This document shows, one piece after another, positions 53,698-62,817 of a stretch of 64,000 bases of DNA. The position numbers were made by a program, and so were the translations under genes. This DNA is from Streptomyces sp. NBC_01775 (GTDB lineage: Bacteria > Actinomycetota > Actinomycetes > Streptomycetales > Streptomycetaceae). Where the stretch lies: NCBI RefSeq assembly GCF_035917675.1, contig NZ_CP109104.1:8556001-8620000 (forward strand). Reading direction: 5' to 3'. How positions within the stretch are numbered: position 1 is the stretch's first letter; each line of letters begins with the position of its first letter. The notes under the pieces are model-generated. The model saw only the letters and a list, made by a program, of their open reading frames with translations. It was not told the DNA's origin and did not search any database.

Positions 53698-54387
53698 ATG
53701 ACCGACGACGTGCTGGCCGAACTCTCCGACGACCGGGTCCTGTTGGGGCGTACCAGCACGGCCGAGCGCGTGGCCGACATCCTGCGCAACCGGATCATGG
53801 AGGGCGGCTTCCAGCCCGGCGCGCGGCTCGCCGAGGAGGAGATAGGCGGCGCGCTGGGCATCTCGCGCAACACCCTGCGCGAGGCGTTCCGGCTGCTCAC
53901 CCACGAGCGGCTGCTCGTCCATGAGCTCAACCGGGGCATGTTCGTCCGCGTGCTGACCGTCGAGGACCTGGCGGACATCTACCGCGTACGCGGCCTGGTC
54001 GAGTGCGCCGTGCTGCGGGCGCTCGGGGCCCCGCCCTACCCGCTCGAAGCCGTCGAGGCCGCCGTGCGGGCGGGCCGGCGCGCGGCCCAGCTGCGGCGCT
54101 GGCGCGACCTGGGCACCGCCAACATGCGGTTCCACCAGGCGCTCGTCGAACTGGCCGAAAGTCCGCGCACCAACGAGGCGATGCGCGGCGTGCTGGCCGA
54201 ACTGCGGCTCGTCTTCCACGTCGTGGATGACCCTCAGCGCCTCCACGAGCCCTACCTGAGCCGCAACGAGGAGATCCTGCGCGCGCTCCAGGGCGGTGAG
54301 GCGCGCGCCGCCGAACAGCTCCTCGACGTCTACCTCGACGACTCGCGCCGCCAGCTCGCCGAGGCGTACGCGCACCGGCTGAGCTGA
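53698..54387 (+). CDS. GntR (FadR/FCD) transcription regulator
   Basis: A 229-residue repressor. The winged helix at ~20-85 contains ADILRNRIMEGGFQPGARL and LGISRNTLREAFRLL. The FCD ligand domain (~90-225) has RVRGLVECAVLRAL and the metal-binding Asp/His pattern (RFHQALVELAESPR, HEPYLSRNEEILRAL). FCD proteins sense small carboxylates. It probably controls the divergent transporter and D-glutamate cyclase genes. The ATG at 53698 lacks a strong ribosome site. Confidence 0.9.
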   Translation: MTDDVLAELSDDRVLLGRTSTAERVADILRNRIMEGGFQPGARLAEEEIGGALGISRNTLREAFRLLTHERLLVHELNRGMFVRVLTVEDLADIYRVRGLVECAVLRALGAPPYPLEAVEAAVRAGRRAAQLRRWRDLGTANMRFHQALVELAESPRTNEAMRGVLAELRLVFHVVDDPQRLHEPYLSRNEEILRALQGGEARAAEQLLDVYLDDSRRQLAEAYAHRLS

Positions 54388-54526
54388 CCGAAAGGCGACG
54401 GGGCCGCCCACCCTGCCCGTCCGCAGCGCCGCGTAGGATCCGCCGGACACCGTGGGGGCGGGCGCACGGACCGTGACAACCGTGCCGTTTCGGATCTTGT
54501 CAGTGCTAACGCTTAATGTGTCCGTC

Positions 54527-56053
54527 GTGACTGAGCACGCCATGACGAGCACCGCGAGGGGGCGAGGTGCCCCCGCTCCCTCCCCGGCTCCGGGCCCCGC
54601 CGCCGACGAGGGCCTGGCCCGCCGTCTGCGCGCGCTCGCCTGCACCGCCCCGCTGCACGACCTGGACACGCGCAAGGCCAACCTCGCCGGCGAGTACAGC
54701 ACCTACGAGATGGCCGAGCTGGCCCTCGCCGCGATCGATCAGGTCACGCTCCAGATGGACTTCGACACCGGAGCCGACCACGAGCAGATAGTGACCAGGC
54801 TCCTGCCCCGCGTCGCCGCCCAGGCCCCCGCGCGAGGGGCGGCCGAGCACGAGCGCGTGGCCCGCTGGGTGCTGGAGAACCTGATCAATGTCGGCAGCGT
54901 CGACCGCGGCTTCCGCGCCGTCTACGGCACGTTCGGCCCCGACGGCGTCTACGTGCGCAGGGACTACGACTTCAAGCTCATCGAGGAAGTCCCCGGCCCC
55001 GGCGGCAGCGTCTATCTGCGCACCACCGACGAGGCCGTCAACGTCCTGGTCGGTGCGCTCGACACCGACGTGACCAGCGCCCAGATCGCCGCCGAGGTCA
55101 AGCTGGAGGTCCTCATCAGCCGGGGCCGCCTCGCCGACGCCCAGCTCGCCGCCGAGCAGGCCCGCTACCGCACCGTGCAGTACGCCGAGGTGCTGCGCCG
55201 CACCCTGGACGCCACCCGGCGCGACGTACGCGCCGTCGACTGGCTCAGCGCCGTCCCCGACATGATCACCGAGGCGCTCGACCACGTCGCCGACCGCTAC
55301 CGCCACGAGAACGCGATCCTCACCAACATCCGCAAAGCCCGCGACGAGGCCGAAGAGGCCGACCACAAGCGCCGCGCCGCCGAGCTGGTCGACATCGTGA
55401 AGGACTGCATCCGCCGCCACACCCAGCTCCAGTCCCGGCTGCTGGAGGCCGGGCCGCTCTTCCGCGCCGAGCAGGACCGCCAGGCGTTCGCCCCGCCCGC
55501 GGCCCGCGCGGGCCTGGACCTGTACGGGCAGGTGTTCGCTCCCGTGCTGCCCCTCCCGCTGGAGCGGGCCGCGCGGGTGACCGACGCCTTCTTCGCGCGC
55601 GGCGCCGGATTGCGCACCCCGGGCGCGATGCGCCTCGGGGATCTGGTCGACCTGCTCCTGACGCCGCCCGCGCCCCGCGAGCACCTGGGTGCCGAGATGC
55701 CCGAGCCCGACCTGGTCGCCACCCCCGACGACAGCCGCTTCAGCGAAGAGCAGTTGGAGGCGGCCATGGAGCTGCTGGAGCTGCCGCCGGACGCCCCGCG
55801 CAGGCTCTCCGGCCTGCTGGCCGACGCCCGCCGCCGCGATCCCGGACTGCCGTATCTGGTGGCCCTGCTGGCCGTCCACGCCGCGAGTCCGCCGGTGGGG
55901 ACCGCCTACCGGCAGGGTGAGCCGCGACTGCTGTTCGCGGTGGACGACGGCGAACAGCTGGACGATCCCGAGTTCGGCGGCGCCGACCTCATCGTGGGCA
56001 CCGCCCTGCTGGACGCCGCCGGGATGGCGGCCGACCGGACGGAGGCGGCATGA
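54527..56053 (+). CDS. MukF/JetA-like kleisin candidate of an SMC complex
   Basis: A 508-residue, largely helical protein of unassigned family. The N-terminal part (~25-190) includes EYSTYEMAELALAAIDQVTL and YGTFGPDGVYVRRDYDFKL and could hold winged-helix domains. The centre (~195-320) is long charged helices (KLEVLISRGRLADAQLAAEQ, HVADRYRHENAILTNIRKAR, coiled-coil-like) and the C-terminal part is compact. Size, order and helical layout parallel MukF/JetA subunits, which bridge the SMC heads. The GTG at 54527 follows a TAATGT box by seven bases and has no ribosome site, so leaderless expression is possible. First gene of the three-gene set. Confidence 0.6.
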   Translation: MTEHAMTSTARGRGAPAPSPAPGPAADEGLARRLRALACTAPLHDLDTRKANLAGEYSTYEMAELALAAIDQVTLQMDFDTGADHEQIVTRLLPRVAAQAPARGAAEHERVARWVLENLINVGSVDRGFRAVYGTFGPDGVYVRRDYDFKLIEEVPGPGGSVYLRTTDEAVNVLVGALDTDVTSAQIAAEVKLEVLISRGRLADAQLAAEQARYRTVQYAEVLRRTLDATRRDVRAVDWLSAVPDMITEALDHVADRYRHENAILTNIRKARDEAEEADHKRRAAELVDIVKDCIRRHTQLQSRLLEAGPLFRAEQDRQAFAPPAARAGLDLYGQVFAPVLPLPLERAARVTDAFFARGAGLRTPGAMRLGDLVDLLLTPPAPREHLGAEMPEPDLVATPDDSRFSEEQLEAAMELLELPPDAPRRLSGLLADARRRDPGLPYLVALLAVHAASPPVGTAYRQGEPRLLFAVDDGEQLDDPEFGGADLIVGTALLDAAGMAADRTEAA

Positions 56054-56200
56054 CCGCGGCGCGGGAAGGCCACCCGACGTCGGCACATGGACACAGCCCG
56101 GCCGTGGCGCGGGAAGAGAGTACAACCGTGGCGCGCGCAGACCGCATGTGCGTGGCGCACCGAGGAGATGAGTGCCTGTGACCGACCGAGAAGAGCGCCC

Positions 56201-57091
56201 GTGACCGAGTTCGCCGACTTCGCGGCAGACCCCGAACCGGACGCGTCCGAGGGCACCCGCCCCGCCGGGCCCGTCACCCCCGCCGACGCCGCCGACGCCG
56301 CGCGTCTTGTCTCCTTCGGCCTGCACCCCAAGCTCGTTCCGGCCCGGGACGCCGAGTACACCGAGCTGTTGCGGCGCTATCGCGACGAGCCCGCCTTCGC
56401 CCGGCTCGCCGACGCGGTCGCCACCGGGCTCGGCCTGGTCGTCCTGGAGGTCTCCACCCGTGCCGGGATGGCGCTGGCGGCGGCCGAGGACTCGGTGTTC
56501 GCGGTCCGCATGGGCGACTACGCCCGCCGTGCGAGCGCCGACTCGGCCGACCGCTTCCTGCACGGCCTGGCCCACCTCGCCGTCGCCGTCATGGCCTTCC
56601 CCCGTCCCGAGGACCTGGCCGACGACGGTTACATCGGCCGCATCACCGTCAACGGCGTCGACTCCTTCGTCCGGCAGGCCTGCCGGAAGCTCGACGAACG
56701 CGCCGAGGCCGAGGGCGAGAACACCGACCCGGCCACCGACGCGCCCGGTCTGGAGGCGGCCTGGCGGGTCTACGCCCGGCGCAGTTCCACCGGGGCCACC
56801 AAGGACGCCCGGCGGCTGGCGGGCTCGACCACCGGCATCATCGCCAAGGCCGTCGCCTTCCTCGCCGACTCCGGTTTCCTTCAGCGCACCGGCGACGACG
56901 CGGGAGGCACCTACCGCACCACGGCCCGCTATCAGCTCCAGGTCCGCGACATGGCGGGCAGCTCCGCCATGGCAGAGCTGCTGGAGCTGGGCGTCGTCCC
57001 CGTCTCCGACGGCACGGCCAGCCTGCTGCCGCCCCAGGACGCCGAGGGCCTCGACCTCGCGCCGGATGCCGGGCTGCCCTTCCATTCCTGA
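56201..57091 (+). CDS. MukE/JetB-like KITE candidate subunit
   Basis: A 296-residue protein with two probable winged-helix units: one around HGLAHLAVAVMAFPRPEDLA (about residue 123) and one around TGIIAKAVAFLADSGFLQR with the wing TYRTTARYQLQVRDM (about 210-255). Tandem winged helices between a kleisin-like gene and an SMC gene are the mark of KITE proteins such as MukE, MksE or JetB. The homology is structural inference, not a recognised family. The GTG at 56201 has GAGAAGAG upstream. The 147-base gap before it contains repeated GTGGCGCGGGAAG. Confidence 0.6.
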   Translation: MTEFADFAADPEPDASEGTRPAGPVTPADAADAARLVSFGLHPKLVPARDAEYTELLRRYRDEPAFARLADAVATGLGLVVLEVSTRAGMALAAAEDSVFAVRMGDYARRASADSADRFLHGLAHLAVAVMAFPRPEDLADDGYIGRITVNGVDSFVRQACRKLDERAEAEGENTDPATDAPGLEAAWRVYARRSSTGATKDARRLAGSTTGIIAKAVAFLADSGFLQRTGDDAGGTYRTTARYQLQVRDMAGSSAMAELLELGVVPVSDGTASLLPPQDAEGLDLAPDAGLPFHS

Positions 57092-57159
57092 AGGGCCGCC
57101 GCCATTCCTGAAGCCCGCCTCCTGAAGGCCCGCCACTCCTGAAGCCCGCCCGCTCCTGA
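57086..57159 (+). repeat. Five imperfect TCCTGA-containing repeats before the SMC gene
   Basis: TCCTGA(A/C) followed by GGGCC/CCCGCC occurs at 57086, 57106, 57120, 57137 and 57154. The first unit contains the stop codon of the KITE-like gene. They fill half of the 162-base gap to the SMC-like gene. Confidence 0.7.
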
Positions 57160-57253
57160 CGGCCCCGCGCCCCTGGAACGCCGCCACCCTCCCCGCACCG
57201 CAGCCAACCCGCCCTTCCCCCGACCGACCCGACAGACACGAGAGTCCGCCGCC

Positions 57254-60200
57254 ATGTACGAGCTGTCCCGGATCCGCCTCTACTCCATCGGGCCCGCCGG
57301 TGCGCGCTACGCCGACACCGTGCTGGACCTGCGGGGAGTCGGCGCGACCGTCCCCAGCCCGGCCCCCGCGCAGGCGGACTTCTTCGAGGAGGAGCCCCAG
57401 GGCCCGCCTCGCCGCCCCGCCCCGGCGGGAGTGCTGTTCCTGGAGAACGGCGGCGGCAAGTCCGTCCTCCTCAAGCTGATCTTCTCCGTGATGCTGCCGG
57501 GCCACCGCAACACCCTGGGCGGCGCCAGTTCCGGCGTGCTCCGCAAATTCCTGCTCGCCGACGACTGCGGCCATGTCGCCCTGGAGTGGCAGCACACCAG
57601 GACCGGCGAGACCATCGTCGTCGGCAAGGTCAGCGAGTGGCGCGGACGCCAGGTGTCCGGCGACCCGCGCAAGTTCGCCGAGGCGTGGTATTCCTTCCGC
57701 CCCGGCCCCGGCATGTCCCTGGACTCCCTGCCCGTGGCCGAGTCGGCGGCACTGCGGCCCTCGGCGGAAGGTGCCTCCGCGGCGCGCGGCAGGCGCCGCA
57801 CCATGAAGGGCTTCCGCGACGTCCTCACGGAGACAGGAAAGGCGTACCCCAACCTCGACGTCGCCTGGGAAGAGATCCACGAGCGCTGGAACGAACACCT
57901 CACCGGCCTCGGTCTCGACCCCGAACTCTTCCGCTACCAGCGGGAGATGAACGCCGACGAGGGCGAGGCCGCCGGCCTTTTCGCCGTCAAGAACGACTCG
58001 GACTTCACCGACCTGCTGCTCCGCGCCGTCACCGACACCCGTGACACCGACGGTCTCGCGGACCTCGTGCACGGCTTCGCCCACAAGCTGGGCCGCCGCA
58101 CCGAGCTGACCGCCGAGCGCGACTTCACCGCCGGCTCCCTGGACTTCCTGCACCGCATCACGGAGGCGGCCGGGACGCGCGCCCAGGCCCGCGAGGTCCA
58201 CGCCGGGGCCGAGCGCCGCACCCGCGCGCTCGCCCAGCGCCTGTCCGAGCGCGGCACCCAGGAGCACGGCCGCGCCGCCGAGCTCGCCGAACAGCTCGCC
58301 CACGCACACGAATCCGTCACCGAGGCCGAGACCGCCCGCTCCCGTGCGTCGCGTATCGCCGCCGAACTCGCCTACCGGCACGCCTCCCTGGCGCTCGCCG
58401 CCGCGGAGAAGTCGGCCGCCGCGCAAAAGCGTGAGCTGAGCGAGGCCCGTACGCTGCACGCCGCCTGGCAGGCGGCCGAGACCGTGCTCGCGCACCGCAC
58501 GGCCGCCGACCGCTCCGCGCGCGTGGCCGCCGCCATCCAGGAGGCCGAGCGTGACGCGGCCCCGGCCCTGGCCGCCCGCGCCACGGCGGCAGCCGCGCTC
58601 GTCCGCGCGCTCAACGCCTCCGCCGAGGACGGCGAGCGCATCGCCACCGAACAGGAGGAGCGCTCCGCCGCGCTCCAGCGCGAGAGCGAGAGCGCACACC
58701 GGGACGCCACGGCCGCCGCCACCGAGGCACAGCGCGCCCGCAGCGAGACCGAACACCTGCGCCAGCGCCTCGCCGAGGTCGAGCAGGAGACCGCCGAGGC
58801 CGTACGCGCCGGATGGCTGGACGACACCGACCCGGACGCCGACCCCGCACGCGCGGCGCTGGCCGCCAGCGACGCGGAGAAGACCACCGTCGCCGCCTTC
58901 GAGTCCGCGCGCGAGGCCGCCCGCCGCAGCGCCGAGCGGGCCCGCGAGACCGGAGCGGCGCACGCGAGCGCCGAGCTGGCCGCCGCGCGTGCCGAGGACG
59001 CGGCGGAGGCGGCCGAGTCCGCGTACACGGCGGAGCGCGTCGCGGCCGAAACACTCGGCGCCGAAGACCGGCTCGCCGAGCTGCTGGGTCTCCCCTCGGC
59101 GTCCGGCCCGGCCGCCGCTTCCGTCCCCGGCCAGCGCGGCACCGCCGGCACACGGAACGCGCACGGGCCGGACGACGGTCAGAGGACGGGGCCGGACCGG
59201 CAGCGACCCGCTGCCCAGGGCCCCCTGTCCGCCGATGAGCTGGACCGCAACGCCGACGCCGTCTCCCAGCTGCTGGAGGACGGCGTGGCCGCGGCCGAGC
59301 GGCAGCTGTTCGAGCTGCGCACCGGCGCCGCCGAGGACTCCCGGATGCTCGGCGCGCTCGGCGACGGCGGGCTGCTGCCACCGGGCCCCGATGTGACGGC
59401 CACCGTCGAATTCCTCGGCGAGCACGGCGTGCCCGCGCTGCCCGGCTGGCGCTACCTCGCCCAGGCCGTCGACCCCGCCGACCACGCCGCCGTGCTCGCC
59501 GCCCGCCCCGAGCTGGTCGACGGCGTCGTCATCACCGACCCCGACAGCCACGCGCGCGCCCGCGAGGTGCTGGCCGGCGCCGCGCTGCTGCCCCGCTCCG
59601 CCGTCGCCGTCGGGACGTCGGCGGCGCTGCTGGCCCCCACGCCGGCGCCCGGCTCCGGTGCGGAGAGCGGAGTCTTCCTCGTACCGCCCAACCCGGCGAT
59701 GCACGACGAGCGCGCGGCCGACGACGAGCGCCGCCAGCTCAGGGAGCGCGCCGCCGGGCGCGACGAGGAGATCCGCTCCCTCGCGGCGCGGCTCTCCGCC
59801 GACCGGGCGCTCGTGGCCCGGCTGTCCTCCTGGCGCGCCGGCTGCCCCGAGGGCCGCCTCGCCGAACTCGCCACCGCCGCCGTCGAGTCCCGCGAGGCCG
59901 CCGACCTCGCCCAGCAGCGCCTTCTCGACGCCCGGGGCGCCCGGGAGGAGGCCGAAGAAGCGGCGGCCGAGACCGCGCGGGTGCGCGACGAGCGCCAGGA
60001 GGAGGCCCAGCGCGCCCGGCGCAGCGCTGACGCGCTCGCGGGCCTCGCCTTCCGGCTGCGCGAGCGCGTCAGCTGGCAGACCCGGCTGCGTGAGCTGGCA
60101 GACGAGGCCGCAGCCGCCGAGGAGCGCGCCGCCGTGTGCGTCGAGCGGGCCGGGGCGGCCGACGAGGAGCGGCGCGCCGCCCAGCGCGCGGCCGACGACG

Positions 60201-62236
60201 CACGCCGTACGGCTCGCACCCTGCGTGCCGAGCGGGCCGAGATCGCCGGTGTGCCCGACGACCCGGACGAGCCCGTAGCCGAGGCCGGGACCGAGACCGA
60301 GGACGCGGCGGACGCCGACCCCACCCAGGCCGCCAAGAAGCAGACGAAGCAGCCGAAGCAGCCGGAGAGCGCCCGCCCCGCCTCCCTCCCCGACCTCCGT
60401 GAGGCCTACCGCTCCGCCTCACAGCTCTACGAGAAGGTGGGCGTCGGCGCCGACCTGCGCGCGGAGCAGGCCCGCGCCGAGAGCGACGAGTCGGCGGCGC
60501 TGGCCACTCTCGACCGGCTCACCAACAAGGTCCGCACCCGCGCGGCCCAGCTCCTCGAAGGCCCCGACGGCGCCGACGGTCCCTCCCGCCAGGCGGCAGC
60601 CGCCCGCGCCGAGGCCCTCGTACAGAAGCTGGAGACACGCGGCTCGGAGGCCAGCGAGCAGCTCGGCCGCCTGCGCGGCGAGGCCGAGCGCCTCGCCCCC
60701 CGGGACGGCGAGCGCCACACCGACCTGCCCGAGGAGCTCGTCCCCGCCGACGCCGCCCAGGCCCAGACCCTCCTGCGCACCGCCAACGCCGAACTGGCCG
60801 CGCGCGGCGACGAGCTGGACGCGGCCCGCGCGGCACACGGCGTGCTGGTCCGTGGCCACACGGCCGCCGAGGACGCGGCGGGCGGCTTCGACGAGACCGC
60901 CACGACCCTGCGCGACCTGCTGCGTGACCCTTCCCCGAGTTCTCAGCCCCGGTCGAACAGGGGAGACCCCGATCCGGGTCCGGACGAGCAGGAGGGCGAG
61001 GAGAGCATCGAGCCCTACCCGGGCAGCCCGGCCGAGGCCCGGCAGGCGGCGGCCGAGGCCCGGCGCTCGCTGCGCGGCTGCGCCGCCGACCTCACGGCGG
61101 CCGAGCAGGCCCTGCGCGAGGCGAGCGATGCGCTCGTACGCCACGCCAACTCCAGCCGCTACGAGCAGGTCCGCACCCCGGCCAGGCAGCAGATCCGCGA
61201 ACTGCCCGCGTCGGCGCTGCCCGAGCACGCCGCCGCCTGGGCCGCCGCTTTCGCTCCGCGGCTGCGCGTGCTCACCGACGAGCTGACCCAGCTGGAGCGC
61301 AACCGCGGCAGCATCGTCGACCGGCTGCGCGGCCTCGTGGAGTCCTCCCTCACCACCTTGCGCTCGGCGCAGCGCCTCTCACGGCTGCCGGAGGGCCTGG
61401 GGGAGTGGTCGGGGCAGGAATTCCTGCGCATCCGCTTCGAGGATCCCGACCAGGCCACCCTCACCGAGCGGCTCGGCGAGGTCATCGACGAGGCCACCCG
61501 CGCCGCCGTGCGCAAGAACTCCGACCTGCGCCGGGACGGCATGTCGCTGCTGCTGCGCGGAGTGCACGCCGCGCTCCGGCCGCGCGGGGTCTCCGTGGAG
61601 ATCCTCAAGCCGGACGCGGTGCTGCGCGCCGAGCGCGTGCCGGTCGGGCAGATGGGCGACGTCTTCTCCGGAGGCCAGCTGCTGACCGCCGCCATCGCGC
61701 TGTACTGCACCATGGCCGCGCTGCGCAGCAACGACCGGGGCAACGACAAGCACCGGCACGCCGGCACCCTCTTCCTCGACAACCCCATCGGCCGCGCCAA
61801 CGCGACCTATCTGCTGGAGTTGCAGCGCGCGGTGGCCGACGCGCTGGGCGTCCAGCTGCTCTACACGACGGGCCTGTTCGACACCACGGCGCTCGCCGAG
61901 TTCCCGCTGGTGATCCGGCTGCGCAACGACGCGGACCTGCGGGCCGGCCTGAAGTACATCAGCGTCGAGGAGCACTTGAGGCCCGGTCTTCCCCAGGCGG
62001 AGGCCGGGGAGGGCGAGCCCGCGGTGCACGGCGAGATCACCGCGACACGGATGTTCCGCCGCCCCGACGAGGGTTCGGCGGACGAGCGGCCGGAGGCAGC
62101 GGCACCGAACGGGACTCAGGAGCCGGATGGGGCCCGGGCGTCGGACGAGGCGCGGGAGCAGTATGCGCCGGATGCCCGGACGGACGTTCCCGCCCCTCAG
62201 CCGCCGCAGGACGAGCGGGACGAGGCATCCCGTTAG
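57254..62236 (+). CDS. Large SMC-like ATPase (MukB/JetC type)
   Basis: A 1,660-residue SMC/Rad50-like protein. The N-terminal head has Walker A in LENGGGKS (residues 63-70). Ala/Glu/Arg-rich coiled coils (~280-640 and ~815-1,350) flank a globular hinge-like region (~690-805, GHGVPALPGWRY and VVITDPDSHARAREVL neighbourhoods). The C-terminal head has the ABC signature FSGGQLL (Ser1472-Gln1475) and Walker B TLFLDNPIGRAN (Asp1509). The residue after Asp1509 is Asn, not the usual catalytic Glu. An acidic disordered tail follows from ~1,620. It is not the housekeeping chromosomal SMC (longer, no DE). It probably works with the two preceding gene products in DNA loop handling or plasmid exclusion. 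Confidence 0.88.
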   Translation: MYELSRIRLYSIGPAGARYADTVLDLRGVGATVPSPAPAQADFFEEEPQGPPRRPAPAGVLFLENGGGKSVLLKLIFSVMLPGHRNTLGGASSGVLRKFLLADDCGHVALEWQHTRTGETIVVGKVSEWRGRQVSGDPRKFAEAWYSFRPGPGMSLDSLPVAESAALRPSAEGASAARGRRRTMKGFRDVLTETGKAYPNLDVAWEEIHERWNEHLTGLGLDPELFRYQREMNADEGEAAGLFAVKNDSDFTDLLLRAVTDTRDTDGLADLVHGFAHKLGRRTELTAERDFTAGSLDFLHRITEAAGTRAQAREVHAGAERRTRALAQRLSERGTQEHGRAAELAEQLAHAHESVTEAETARSRASRIAAELAYRHASLALAAAEKSAAAQKRELSEARTLHAAWQAAETVLAHRTAADRSARVAAAIQEAERDAAPALAARATAAAALVRALNASAEDGERIATEQEERSAALQRESESAHRDATAAATEAQRARSETEHLRQRLAEVEQETAEAVRAGWLDDTDPDADPARAALAASDAEKTTVAAFESAREAARRSAERARETGAAHASAELAAARAEDAAEAAESAYTAERVAAETLGAEDRLAELLGLPSASGPAAASVPGQRGTAGTRNAHGPDDGQRTGPDRQRPAAQGPLSADELDRNADAVSQLLEDGVAAAERQLFELRTGAAEDSRMLGALGDGGLLPPGPDVTATVEFLGEHGVPALPGWRYLAQAVDPADHAAVLAARPELVDGVVITDPDSHARAREVLAGAALLPRSAVAVGTSAALLAPTPAPGSGAESGVFLVPPNPAMHDERAADDERRQLRERAAGRDEEIRSLAARLSADRALVARLSSWRAGCPEGRLAELATAAVESREAADLAQQRLLDARGAREEAEEAAAETARVRDERQEEAQRARRSADALAGLAFRLRERVSWQTRLRELADEAAAAEERAAVCVERAGAADEERRAAQRAADDARRTARTLRAERAEIAGVPDDPDEPVAEAGTETEDAADADPTQAAKKQTKQPKQPESARPASLPDLREAYRSASQLYEKVGVGADLRAEQARAESDESAALATLDRLTNKVRTRAAQLLEGPDGADGPSRQAAAARAEALVQKLETRGSEASEQLGRLRGEAERLAPRDGERHTDLPEELVPADAAQAQTLLRTANAELAARGDELDAARAAHGVLVRGHTAAEDAAGGFDETATTLRDLLRDPSPSSQPRSNRGDPDPGPDEQEGEESIEPYPGSPAEARQAAAEARRSLRGCAADLTAAEQALREASDALVRHANSSRYEQVRTPARQQIRELPASALPEHAAAWAAAFAPRLRVLTDELTQLERNRGSIVDRLRGLVESSLTTLRSAQRLSRLPEGLGEWSGQEFLRIRFEDPDQATLTERLGEVIDEATRAAVRKNSDLRRDGMSLLLRGVHAALRPRGVSVEILKPDAVLRAERVPVGQMGDVFSGGQLLTAAIALYCTMAALRSNDRGNDKHRHAGTLFLDNPIGRANATYLLELQRAVADALGVQLLYTTGLFDTTALAEFPLVIRLRNDADLRAGLKYISVEEHLRPGLPQAEAGEGEPAVHGEITATRMFRRPDEGSADERPEAAAPNGTQEPDGARASDEAREQYAPDARTDVPAPQPPQDERDEASR

Positions 62237-62582
62237 GCGGCACGGCGGACGAGGCGGACGAGGCGGACGCTGAGGGCGCGGCAGACGTCGCAGGCCGACG
62301 GTGGGGGGTGGCGCGCGCCCGCTGCCGCGCGGCGCTGCTCGGCTCGGAAAGGACGCCGTTGCGCTGTACCCACACCTGACGTGTGATCCACACATCCAGG
62401 ACCGCCCACGTCGCCACGACCGTGCTGCCCACCGTGGACAGCACCATCGGAAAGGCCAGCCACACGGCCGCCATCGAGCAGAAGAACGCGACCATGAGCT
62501 GCACCAGCGTCAGCGCGACGATGATCACCGCACGCACCGCCGCCGCCCGGACCGGGTCCGCAAGACGGGCTTTCGTATACAT
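62037..62582 (-). CDS. Small membrane protein overlapping the SMC gene on the other strand
   Basis: A 181-residue protein. Residues ~10-65 contain two membrane segments (AVIIVALTLVQLMVAFFCSM and FPMVLSTVGSTVVATWAVLD), ending at ITRQVWVQRNG. The rest is a Pro/Ala/Arg-rich cytoplasmic tail. The membrane part looks like a conserved Streptomyces protein of unknown role; the tail is antisense to the last 200 bases of the SMC-like gene and may be an extension without function. The ATG at 62580-62582 is chosen because GGGGGAG lies at good spacing, whereas the upstream GTG overlaps it. Confidence 0.7.
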   Translation of the reverse strand: MYTKARLADPVRAAAVRAVIIVALTLVQLMVAFFCSMAAVWLAFPMVLSTVGSTVVATWAVLDVWITRQVWVQRNGVLSEPSSAARQRARATPHRRPATSAAPSASASSASSAVPPNGMPRPARPAAAEGRERPSGHPAHTAPAPRPTPGPHPAPESRSVPLPPAARPPNPRRGGGTSVSR

Positions 62583-62817
62583 CTCTTTCACTCCCCCTTC
62601 ACGACCCCTCGCACCTCACACGGTTCCATAAACGTGTCCTGTGCCACAAACTTCGAACGTCCGGAAGGGCATCGACGGACAACTCGGGATGAGGCAGGCT
62701 GGTCTGCCTGTTCCAACGCTCATACACATCTACGAGTTGCCCGCGCCTCAGTAGTAAGCTCGCGCCGTTTGCTGTCGGTACACGCCCCCGCGCACCGGGG
62801 AGGACGTAGGGGAGGCC

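Noticed and set aside
54506..59704. A 1,732-codon open frame on the minus strand
   Set aside because: It is antisense to the kleisin-, KITE- and SMC-like genes. Its Gly/Arg/Val-rich low-complexity product is typical of high-GC shadow frames, and no motifs are seen.
57254..62236. Considered as the housekeeping chromosomal SMC
   Set aside because: It is several hundred residues longer than bacterial SMC, lacks the Walker B Glu, and sits with kleisin/KITE-like genes rather than scpAB or ffh/ftsY.
62037..62582. Considered as the missing JetD nuclease of the SMC system
   Set aside because: The protein has two membrane helices and a disordered tail, with no TOPRIM motif.
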